From Dehalococcoidia bacterium (GTDB taxonomy: Bacteria; Chloroflexota; Dehalococcoidia; Dehalococcoidales; Fen-1064): DNA of 13,367 nt. The stretch spans positions 1 to 13,367 of the forward strand of contig DUES01000174.1 of assembly GCA_011192055.1 (NCBI GenBank). The letters run 5' to 3'. The translations under genes were made by a program, and so were the position numbers. This document shows, piece after piece, positions 8,362-13,367 of this stretch. Numbering within the stretch: the first letter of the stretch is position 1; each line of letters starts with the position of its first letter. Under the pieces are notes generated by a model that saw nothing but the letters and a program-made list of their open reading frames with translations, had not been told where the DNA came from and searched no databases.

Positions 8362-8475
8362 ATGAAAGTAAGAGCTTCAGTAAAAGTCAGATGTGAAAAG
8401 TGCAAGGTGATACGGCGACATGGCGTCGTCAGGATCATCTGTTCCAGACCCAGTCACAAGCAGAGACAGGGCTAG
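8362..8475 (+). CDS. rpmJ: 50S ribosomal protein L36, zinc-binding
   Basis: L36 is the smallest 50S protein. The reading frame from ATG 8362 to TAG 8473-8475 encodes 37 residues, starting [19 protein letters not shown] and ending in HKQRQG, exactly the family length and pattern. C11, C14, C27 and H32 form the zinc site of the zinc-containing L36 class. AAGGA at 8351-8355 is the ribosome-binding site. The residues after C27 are SRPSHKQ, in the place where relatives often have xNPRHKQ; the histidine ligand is kept. It precedes rpsM by 24 bases, its usual place at the head of the alpha-operon genes. Confidence 0.96.
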   Translation: MKVRASVKVRCEKCKVIRRHGVVRIICSRPSHKQRQG

Positions 8476-8499
8476 TATTCTGCTAAGGGAGGTAGTGAG

Positions 8500-8889
8500 A
8501 TGCCGCGTATAGCCGGAATAGACATACCAAGAGACAAGCAGATCTGGGTATCGTTGCAGTACATTCATGGTGTTGGCCCCAGTGCCAGCCGCAAGATACT
8601 GGAACAGACTGGTGTCCAGGCCGAAGTAAAGGCAAATGACCTCACTGATCATGAAGTAAACAGTATCCGGGAAGCCATTGACCGGGAATACATGGTTGAA
8701 GGTGATCTCCGCAAGGAACACACCCTCAACATTAAACGCCTGATGGAGATTGGCAGCTACCGGGGCAGCAGGCATCGCCACAGCCTGCCGGTCAGAGGGC
8801 AACGGACAAGGACCAACGCGCGGACTCACCGCGGTTCCCGCAAGACAGTTGCCGGACGTGGTAAGAAGCGCGGTACAACTAAGAAGTAA
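8500..8889 (+). CDS. rpsM: 30S ribosomal protein S13
   Basis: S13 lies in the head of the 30S subunit, contacts P-site tRNA and forms bridges to L5 and 23S rRNA. The 129-residue product opens [20 protein letters not shown], has the helix-two-turn-helix-like [13 protein letters not shown] segment, and ends with the basic C-terminal arm [26 protein letters not shown] that reaches the tRNA. The ATG at 8500 is preceded by GGGAGGT. The 68-base gap to rpsK holds an unusual triple inverted repeat, described separately. Confidence 0.97.
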   Translation: MPRIAGIDIPRDKQIWVSLQYIHGVGPSASRKILEQTGVQAEVKANDLTDHEVNSIREAIDREYMVEGDLRKEHTLNIKRLMEIGSYRGSRHRHSLPVRGQRTRTNARTHRGSRKTVAGRGKKRGTTKK

Positions 8890-8945
8890 TCAGGCTTAAC
8901 CTGAATTAATTCAGGCGTAACCTGAAATAATCAGGCTTAACCTGA
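8890..8945 (+). repeat. Triple 15-bp near-palindrome in the rpsM-rpsK spacer
   Basis: Three copies of TCAGGCTTAACCTGA (second copy has G for the first T of the core) lie at 8890-8904, 8911-8925 and 8931-8945, starting 21 and 20 bases apart, close to two helical turns. Each copy is itself an inverted repeat with five-base arms TCAGG/CCTGA and a five-base centre. In addition 8900-8915 (CCTGAATTAATTCAGG) is a perfect 16-base palindrome spanning copies 1 and 2. The array ends directly before the rpsK ribosome-binding site CAGGAGG (8946-8952), whose CAGG could pair with an upstream CCTG. This suggests either a multimeric protein-binding site or alternative RNA hairpins that mask the rpsK start; both are inference. 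A slippage-derived chance repeat is the null explanation. Confidence 0.85.
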
Positions 8946-8957
8946 CAGGAGGATTGG

Positions 8958-9350
8958 ATGCCAGCTAAGAAGCGAACAAGGTCAAGAAGGAGAGAACGCA
9001 GGGTAGTACCGGTAGGCCGGGCATATGTGCAGTCTACCTTCAACAATACCCTGGTGACCCTGACAGACCCTGAGGGGAATGTAATTGCCTGGGGCAGCTC
9101 CGGAACGGCCGGATTCAAAGGGTCGCGTAAGGGCACTCCATATGCTGCGCAGCTGGCCGCCCAGGATGCCGCCCGAAAGGGTATGTCACAGGGACTACGG
9201 CAGGTGGATGTTTATGTCAAGGGCCCGGGCAGCGGCCGTGAGGCAGCGATTCGTGCGCTTCAGGGTTCCGGCTTATTCATCACCAGTATCCGGGACGTCA
9301 CACCAATACCGCATAACGGATGTCGACCACCCAAGAAAAGACGGGTATAG
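8958..9350 (+). CDS. rpsK: 30S ribosomal protein S11
   Basis: S11 lies on the 30S platform near the E-site mRNA. The 130-residue product has a basic N-terminal arm ([12 protein letters not shown]), the core [27 protein letters not shown] and [21 protein letters not shown] segments, [14 protein letters not shown], and the conserved end [15 protein letters not shown] that contacts rRNA. An AGGAGG (8947-8952) lies five bases before the ATG. The start sits immediately after the triple repeat. It is followed by an 87-base spacer before rpsD, long for this operon. Confidence 0.97.
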   Translation: MPAKKRTRSRRRERRVVPVGRAYVQSTFNNTLVTLTDPEGNVIAWGSSGTAGFKGSRKGTPYAAQLAAQDAARKGMSQGLRQVDVYVKGPGSGREAAIRALQGSGLFITSIRDVTPIPHNGCRPPKKRRV

Positions 9351-9395
9351 AATTATTAAAGGATAGTATCAGGGATGGCTCTCAATCCGTAAAAA

Positions 9396-9420
9396 GGAGT
9401 ATGAGTCCTCCCGCGAGGAG
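9396..9420 (+). promoter_or_regulatory. Anti-Shine-Dalgarno-like tract with two alternative hairpins upstream of rpsD
   Basis: The tract TCCTCCC (9406-9412) resembles the anti-Shine-Dalgarno end of 16S rRNA and lies between two purine tracts. GGAG at 9396-9399 can pair with CTCC at 9408-9411, and GAGGA at 9415-9419 can pair with TCCTC at 9406-9410 around a CCGC loop. The two pairings exclude each other because they share bases. The functional rpsD ribosome-binding site is probably the weaker AGGAT just before the ATG at 9438. S4 is a known autogenous repressor in E. coli and Bacillus, so a switch here is plausible, but the stems are only four to five pairs. Confidence 0.3.
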
Positions 9421-9437
9421 ACGGGCATAGGATAAAA

Positions 9438-10061
9438 ATGGCAAGATATACAGGATCAGTTTGTCATCTTTGTCGGCGCTGTAGTGAGAAATTAATGCTC
9501 AAAGGCGTTCGATGTTACACACAAAAATGCGCATTGGAGCGCCGGAGGCGACCAACCGGACGCCGGTTCCGTCGGCGTCGTGTCTCGGATCGCGGATTGC
9601 AGCTTATAGAAAAGCAAAAAGCTCGCTATACGTATGGAATGATGGAGGGGCAGTTCCACCGCTTTTTCAAAGCGGCAGAGCACCAGTCTGGTGTTACCGG
9701 TGATAACCTGGTAGTACTGCTGGAGAGGCGACTTGATAACGTCGTCTACCGCCTGGGTTTTGCGGACTCCCGTAGCCAGGCACGGCAAATAGTCCTCCAT
9801 GGTCATATCGTATTAAGCGGCAAGCGAACCAATATCCCATCATGCCTGGTCAAGGATGGCGACACAATCGGCTGGCGCGAAGCAAGTACCAAGAATGAGT
9901 ACTTCAAACAACTGGTCGAAGAAATAGAAGGAAAAGCAGTACCAGGCTGGCTTTCTCTGGACCGGCGTAACATGGTAGGTCAGGTTATATCTATGCCGAC
10001 TCCGGAAGACGCGGGAATAAAGTTCGAGGGACAGAGTATCGTTGAGTACTACTCACGATAG
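9438..10061 (+). CDS. rpsD: 30S ribosomal protein S4, zinc-binding form
   Basis: S4 starts assembly of the 30S 5' domain, lines the mRNA entry pore with S3 and S5, and in several bacteria represses its own synthesis. The 207-residue product has C9, C12, C26 and C31 (CXXC-X13-C-X4-C), the zinc-binding N-terminus seen in Thermus-type S4. The S4 RNA-binding domain is the segment LERRLDNVVYRLGFADSRSQARQIVLHGHIVLSGKRTNIPSCLVKDGD, about residues 96-143. It ends IVEYYSR as usual. The upstream ribosome-binding site is modest (AGGAT, 9429-9433); stronger purine tracts further upstream are too far or too close to other starts to serve it. It lies 12 bases before rpoA. Confidence 0.97.
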   Translation: MARYTGSVCHLCRRCSEKLMLKGVRCYTQKCALERRRRPTGRRFRRRRVSDRGLQLIEKQKARYTYGMMEGQFHRFFKAAEHQSGVTGDNLVVLLERRLDNVVYRLGFADSRSQARQIVLHGHIVLSGKRTNIPSCLVKDGDTIGWREASTKNEYFKQLVEEIEGKAVPGWLSLDRRNMVGQVISMPTPEDAGIKFEGQSIVEYYSR

Positions 10062-10073
10062 GGAGGTAACACT

Positions 10074-11132
10074 TTGCCTCAAATGGTAATACCACAAATA
10101 GAATGCGTAGAGACCAGAGATTACTTTGGGCTCTTTCAGGCTGAACCACTGGACAAGGGGTTTGGTGTTACACTGGGTAACGCTATGCGGCGAGTACTGC
10201 TGGGCCATCTGCCCGGGGCTGCCGTAACCAGTGTGAAAATTGAGGGGATTCACCACGAATTTTCAGCGATTCCGAATATAAGAGAAGACGTGATAGAATT
10301 CCTGCTCAACGTGAAATCGCTTCGATTGAAACCCCTTGTCGACCGGCCAGGCAAACTGGTGCTTGATGTCAGTGGTGAAGGCCGTGTCTGTGCTGCGGAT
10401 ATCAATCCGTCCTCAGACTTTGAAATTGCTAATCCGGAACTATACCTGGCTACACTGGATTCACCGGATGCCCGGCTTTATGTTGAGTTTGATGTGGAAA
10501 TGGGTGTCGGTTACATGGAGGCCGGGCCCAGCGAAAACCTGGCTCTCGGGGTTATCCCGGTCGATGCTATCTTCACACCAATCCGCAAGGTCAACTACCG
10601 GATAGAATCGGTGCACATAGGCCAGGAGACCAACCGGGAACGATTGAATCTTGAAGTATGGACCGACGGCACGATAGAACCCGGCGAGGCAGTGAGTCAG
10701 AGTGCCGAGATTCTGGTCACGATACTTAATTCCTTCATTTCGTTTGGAGCACCGGAACATATCGAGATGCAGAAAGAGCTTAGCCAGCTCGATATATCGG
10801 AAGAACAGTACAATATGCCGGTTGAACAACTCACGCTCTCCGTGCGGACAATGAATTGCCTGCGGCGTGGAAATATCACTACTGTTGGCGAACTGGTAAG
10901 CCGCGGAGAGAAAGGATTGATGTCACTGCGTAATTTCGGGCAGAAATCCAGGCAGGAAATTGAAGAGCGTCTCAACGAAATGGGACTGTCTCTTAAACCG
11001 GCAGACGAAGAGGGCGAGGAATACGGTACCGAAGAAGAAGGTGGAGAGGAAGCGGAGGAAGTAAACGGAACCGAACCGGCATCCGAAGTTAACGAACCCC
11101 CTGAAAGTGGCGGCGAACTTGACGAAGAATGA
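10074..11132 (+). CDS. rpoA: DNA-directed RNA polymerase alpha subunit
   Basis: Alpha dimerises to nucleate RNA polymerase assembly; its C-terminal domain binds UP elements and activators. The 352-residue product has the N-terminal dimerisation domain (residues 1 to about 230, with FGVTLGNAMRRVLLGHLPGAA at 30-50) and the C-terminal domain at about 247-306. R258, N261 and C262 in LSVRTMNCLRRGNI match E. coli R265, N268 and C269, the DNA-contact helix. After residue 308 a 44-residue Glu/Gly-rich tail (DEEGEEYGTEEEGGEEAEEV...) extends beyond the usual end at about 310-330. The start is TTG at 10074, six bases after GGGAGGT (10061-10067); the ATG at 10083 is 15 bases from that site and less likely. 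It is followed by rplQ, as expected in an alpha operon. Confidence 0.97.
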   Translation: MPQMVIPQIECVETRDYFGLFQAEPLDKGFGVTLGNAMRRVLLGHLPGAAVTSVKIEGIHHEFSAIPNIREDVIEFLLNVKSLRLKPLVDRPGKLVLDVSGEGRVCAADINPSSDFEIANPELYLATLDSPDARLYVEFDVEMGVGYMEAGPSENLALGVIPVDAIFTPIRKVNYRIESVHIGQETNRERLNLEVWTDGTIEPGEAVSQSAEILVTILNSFISFGAPEHIEMQKELSQLDISEEQYNMPVEQLTLSVRTMNCLRRGNITTVGELVSRGEKGLMSLRNFGQKSRQEIEERLNEMGLSLKPADEEGEEYGTEEEGGEEAEEVNGTEPASEVNEPPESGGELDEE

Positions 11133-11153
11133 TAACGAGTGCAGGTGGAAAAT

Positions 11154-11507
11154 ATGGGGCGCAAGATAGCCAGTAGATATCTTACCAGGAATTCAGGCTA
11201 TCGGCGGGCAATGTACCGCAATCTGGTAACTGACCTCCTGAACTATGAAAAGATTACCACCACGGAAGCCAAGGCCAGGGAGATACGAGGTATGGCTGAG
11301 AAAATGGTTTCCCTGGGTAAAGAAGGCGGACTACACTCCCGCCGGCAGGTATTATCCTTTGTTTTCAGCAAGGAGGTTACCGAAAAGGTATTTAGTGAGC
11401 TTGCCGAACGGTATGCAGACCGGACTGGTGGCTACACCAGGATTACTAAGCTTGGACCCAGGCTGGGTGACGGAGCGGCAATGGTCCAACTGGAGTTGTT
11501 AAAGTAA
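11154..11507 (+). CDS. rplQ: 50S ribosomal protein L17
   Basis: L17 sits at the exterior of the 50S subunit near the peptide exit tunnel. The product has a basic N-terminus ([23 protein letters not shown]), the L17 signature [30 protein letters not shown] and the terminal [26 protein letters not shown] chose the ATG at 11154 (117 residues) because AGGTGG lies at 11143-11148, five bases upstream. A GTG at 11139 would add five residues (MQVEN) and has a poor ribosome-binding site, though it cannot be excluded. The N-terminus diverges from the common MRHRKxGRKLGR form, with [13 protein letters not shown] in place of the usual RxxSHRKAM, but the rest is clear. Its TAA shares one base with an upstream ATG of truA. 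Confidence 0.94.
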   Translation: MGRKIASRYLTRNSGYRRAMYRNLVTDLLNYEKITTTEAKAREIRGMAEKMVSLGKEGGLHSRRQVLSFVFSKEVTEKVFSELAERYADRTGGYTRITKLGPRLGDGAAMVQLELLK

Positions 11508-11539
11508 TGGTATCCACGGTCACCAGACGGGAGATGGGC

Positions 11540-12316
11540 ATGTCTACAGGTCCGTCAACCACAACAAAACTGGCACTGGTCCTGGAATACAACGGCGCAA
11601 AGTATTACGGTTCCCAGTTGCAGTCTACCTCACCTACTATACAGAGTGAAGTGGAGAAAGCGCTGTTATGCCTGACAGGGGAAACGCTCAGGGTAGCTGC
11701 TGCCAGCCGGACTGATACCGGCGTTCACGCTCGCGGGCAGGTTATCAGCTTCAGAACCGGCTCTGCTCTTTCTCCCGAAACATTCGTAGGCGGATTGAAC
11801 CACTACCTGCCAGGGGATATCGCCGTAAAGTCAGCCTGCAGGATAGACGATTCTTTCGATGTAAGGCGGCATGCGGAAAGCCGGGAATACCGGTACTCTG
11901 TTTTGAATAGCAGGACACGGTCACCAATTACTGACGGTTTTACCTACCGCGTGGTCGGGGCTCTGGATGTCGAGGCTATGCACATTGCGGCGGAAACACT
12001 GGTTGGTGAGCATGATTATGCTTCGTTTGCCAGTGGAATCGGCAAGGAAACAAAAAGCACGGTACGAAAAGTATACCGGGCGGAAGTATGCAGGGATGGC
12101 GACGTGGTCCACATTGACATGGTGGCCAATGCGTTCCTGCGTCACCAGGTACGCAGTACGGCAGGCTGTCTCGTCAGGATTGGACTTGGAAAGATGAGCC
12201 GGGAAGAGTTTCGTGCTATCATGGAAGAGAGTAAACCGGGTCTGGCCGGTCCGACCCTGCCGGCTTGCGGGCTCTGTTTGTTACGTGTAAACTATGCGCA
12301 CATGCAGTGCGCCTAA
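11540..12316 (+). CDS. truA: tRNA pseudouridine(38-40) synthase TruA
   Basis: TruA converts uridines 38, 39 and 40 of the tRNA anticodon stem-loop to pseudouridine. The product (258 residues from ATG 11540) has the catalytic Asp, D59, in ASRTDTGVHARGQ, the N-terminal LALVLEYNGAKYYGSQLQ segment and the SREYRYSVLN and FLRHQVRSTAGCLVRIGLGK segments typical of the family. The frame is open from an ATG at 11507 that overlaps the rplQ stop in TAATG; that would add 11 residues ([11 protein letters not shown]) that do not resemble the family N-terminus. The ATG at 11540 has GGGAG at 11529-11533, six bases upstream, so I prefer it; 11507 by reinitiation remains possible. In the YYGSQLQ motif, relatives usually have a Trp or Phe where Ser is seen. 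The order rplQ-truA-rplM-rpsI is common. Confidence 0.93.
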   Translation: MSTGPSTTTKLALVLEYNGAKYYGSQLQSTSPTIQSEVEKALLCLTGETLRVAAASRTDTGVHARGQVISFRTGSALSPETFVGGLNHYLPGDIAVKSACRIDDSFDVRRHAESREYRYSVLNSRTRSPITDGFTYRVVGALDVEAMHIAAETLVGEHDYASFASGIGKETKSTVRKVYRAEVCRDGDVVHIDMVANAFLRHQVRSTAGCLVRIGLGKMSREEFRAIMEESKPGLAGPTLPACGLCLLRVNYAHMQCA

Positions 12317-12358
12317 ACAGTGTGCGTTAAATACGCGTGTATACTTGAGGGAAAAAAC

Positions 12359-12811
12359 ATGATTAAGACATATAGCGTTAAGGCTTCCGATATCGAACGT
12401 AAATGGCATATTGTGGATGCTGAAGGTCAGATACTGGGCAGGATGGCTACACAGGTCGCCAGGCTGCTCATGGGCAAGCACAAGCCGATGTTCGTGCGAA
12501 ACATGGATGTAGGTGATTCCGTTGTTGTTATCAACGCGGACAAGGTCCGCTTTACGGGTAACAAGGAAAAGAAAAAAGTATACTACCGGCACACGGGTTA
12601 TCCCGGTGGACTGAAGACTACAAACCTTGAGACAATGATGCAGAAACACCCGGAGCGGGTTATTGAACATGCGGTAAAAGGGATGCTGCCCAAGAACCGC
12701 CTGCAGGCCCGCATGATGAAACGACTCAGGGTGTATGCCGGTGATAATCATCCGCACATAGGGCAGACCGGAGTTGTTGATACCGGTAGTGCGGACAGCA
12801 GCGAAGAATAG
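12359..12811 (+). CDS. rplM: 50S ribosomal protein L13
   Basis: L13 is an early 50S assembly protein. The 150-residue product matches the family: KTYSVKASDIERKWHIVDAEGQILGRMATQVARLLMGKHKP at the N-terminus, GDSVVVINADKVRFTGNKEKKKVYYRHTGYPGG in the middle and VKGMLPKNRLQARMMKRLRVYAGDNHPH near the end. An upstream ATG-like extension from 12320 would add 13 residues (MCVKYACILEGKN) foreign to the family; the ATG at 12359 has GAGGGA at 12347-12352 upstream and gives the normal start. The last residues (VVDTGSADSSEE) form a short acidic end. It is followed after 55 bases by rpsI, its standard partner. Confidence 0.97.
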   Translation: MIKTYSVKASDIERKWHIVDAEGQILGRMATQVARLLMGKHKPMFVRNMDVGDSVVVINADKVRFTGNKEKKKVYYRHTGYPGGLKTTNLETMMQKHPERVIEHAVKGMLPKNRLQARMMKRLRVYAGDNHPHIGQTGVVDTGSADSSEE

Positions 12812-12826
12812 AAAGACGGCTAACGG

Positions 12827-12855
12827 GTTGTCATCAATTATCTGAAGCAGACAAC
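12827..12855 (+). promoter_or_regulatory. Inverted repeat directly before the rpsI ribosome-binding site
   Basis: GTTGTC at 12827-12832 and GACAAC at 12850-12855 form a perfect six-pair stem with a 17-base loop. The right arm touches the AGGAGG (12856-12861) of rpsI. Folding would place the ribosome-binding site at the foot of a hairpin, which could tune rpsI expression. Six pairs with a long loop are weak evidence. Confidence 0.3.
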
Positions 12856-12866
12856 AGGAGGTATCC

Positions 12867-13265
12867 TTGGCAGAACAGGCATATTTTTACGGTACAGGCC
12901 GACGCAAAGAGGCCGTAGCCAGAGTCAAGCTCATGCCCGGTGGTGGTGGAGCCATTATTGTTAATGGCCTGCCGTATGACGAACAGTTCCCTCGTATCGG
13001 GCAGCGCCAGACTGTGGCCAGGCCCCTGGTAGTAACCAATAACCTGGATAAATTCAATGCAGTAGTCAATGTGACCGGGGGAGGTATTACTGGCCAGAGT
13101 GGAGCTATCAGCCACGGAATCGCACGGGCTCTACTGAAAGTGGACGAGAACCTGCGGCCGACATTACGCCAGTATGGCCTGCTTACCCGGGACTCACGGG
13201 TCAAGGAGAGGAAGAAGGCCGGTCTCAAACGGGCTCGTAAAGCACCACAATACACCAAGCGGTAA
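12867..13265 (+). CDS. rpsI: 30S ribosomal protein S9
   Basis: S9 is a protein of the 30S head whose C-terminal tail contacts P-site tRNA. The 132-residue product opens with AEQAYFYGTGRRKEAVARVKL, contains VTGGGITGQSGAISHGIARAL, and ends with LLTRDSRVKERKKAGLKRARKAPQYTKR, including the terminal KR that reaches the tRNA. The start is TTG at 12867, five bases after a perfect AGGAGG (12856-12861); no ATG gives the family N-terminus. It is the last complete gene in the window and is followed by a large imperfect hairpin. Confidence 0.97.
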   Translation: MAEQAYFYGTGRRKEAVARVKLMPGGGGAIIVNGLPYDEQFPRIGQRQTVARPLVVTNNLDKFNAVVNVTGGGITGQSGAISHGIARALLKVDENLRPTLRQYGLLTRDSRVKERKKAGLKRARKAPQYTKR

Positions 13266-13274
13266 GAACTTTGT

Positions 13275-13331
13275 ACCTGTGACCGGGGCGATAGCAGCAA
13301 TATAACTGCAGCCCCGGGTCATGGTTCAGGT
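13275..13331 (+). terminator. Long imperfect hairpin after rpsI, possible transcription end or processing site
   Basis: TGACCGGGGC at 13280-13289 pairs with GCCCCGGGTCA at 13311-13321, ten pairs with one bulged G. Inside, GCAG (13294-13297) pairs with CTGC (13306-13309) around an eight-base A/T-rich loop. Outside, ACCTG (13275-13279) pairs with CAGGT (13327-13331) across a five-base unpaired stretch on the right. This is the strongest hairpin in the window and follows the last gene of the operon block by only nine bases. No T-run follows, so it is not a textbook intrinsic terminator. A candidate ATG at 13321 falls in the right arm, so a 5' leader structure for a next gene is an alternative. 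Confidence 0.4.
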
Positions 13332-13367
13332 GAAGGTTGATGGTGTTCTCGAAGGCCGGACTTATGG

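Noticed and set aside
9085..9366. 93-residue frame inside rpsK
   Set aside because: It is in another frame of a strongly conserved S11 gene, without a ribosome-binding site or recognisable motifs.
10697..11164. 155-residue Ser-rich open frame on the - strand over the end of rpoA
   Set aside because: Its Ser/Pro richness is the reverse complement of the Glu/Gly codons of the RpoA acidic tail; no independent coding signal.
12317..12352. TATACT at 12340-12345 as a -10 box for an rplM promoter
   Set aside because: No acceptable -35 sequence lies 16-18 bases upstream, and the transcript would begin inside the rplM ribosome-binding site. The small GCGT/ACGC inverted repeat at 12324-12336 is too short to matter.
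1..13367. A novel defence, mobile or biosynthetic system hidden among the genes
   Set aside because: Every substantial + strand frame is a recognisable housekeeping protein, gaps are under 110 bases, and no direct repeats with spacers, transposase, integrase or att-like ends are seen.

Overview
This window is a long block of ribosomal-protein and transcription/secretion housekeeping genes, all on the + strand. It is the downstream half of the S10 operon, the whole spc operon, the whole alpha operon and the L13/S9 pair, packed almost end to end. Visible order: (rpsC 3' end)-rplP-rpmC-rpsQ-rplN-rplX-rplE-rpsZ-rpsH-rplF-rplR-rpsE-rpmD-rplO-secY-adk-map-infA-rpmJ-rpsM-rpsK-rpsD-rpoA-rplQ-truA-rplM-rpsI. 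No mobile element, CRISPR array, tRNA, rRNA or gene on the - strand is supported.

Organism. This is a bacterium with Gram-positive-like gene order (adk-map-infA-rpmJ between secY and rpsM; rpsD between rpsK and rpoA; rplQ-truA-rplM-rpsI), but without the ECF transporter ATPase genes that Firmicutes usually carry between rplQ and truA. That order, the zinc-binding forms of S14, L24, S4, L36 and adenylate kinase, the long Glu/Ala/Pro tail on S3, and moderate G+C fit Chloroflexota, perhaps Dehalococcoidia. The assignment is an inference from layout and protein style and was not tested by a search.

Layout. 1-293 is the repetitive acidic tail of S3. 280-3200 carries L16, L29, S17 (with its own acidic tail), L14, L24, L5, S14 and S8. 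3222-5319 carries L6, L18, S5, L30 and L15. 5300-8301 holds the non-ribosomal core of spc: SecY translocon, adenylate kinase, methionine aminopeptidase and IF-1. 8362-11507 is L36 and the alpha operon (S13, S11, S4, RNA polymerase alpha, L17). 11507-13265 is the tRNA pseudouridine synthase TruA, L13 and S9. The last ~100 bases hold a strong imperfect hairpin and perhaps the start of another gene.

How the genes work together. The products build both ribosomal subunits, start translation (IF-1), trim nascent chains (Map), insert membrane proteins (SecY), modify tRNA (TruA), balance adenylates (Adk) and supply RNA polymerase alpha. Several junctions overlap (rpsC/rplP, rplP/rpmC, rpsE/rpmD, rpmD/rplO, rplO/secY), or directly abut (rplX/rplE), which suggests translational coupling. 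Start codons are unusually mixed: four TTG (rpmC, rplO, rpoA, rpsI) and three GTG (rplN, rpsH, adk).

No stretch over 300 bases lacks a gene. The only non-coding structure that stands out is in short spacers: a triple near-palindrome between rpsM and rpsK, an anti-Shine-Dalgarno-like tract between rpsK and rpsD, hairpins before rpmJ and rpsI, and the hairpin after rpsI. I found no undescribed system; the best leads are these possible RNA regulatory elements and the acidic tails.
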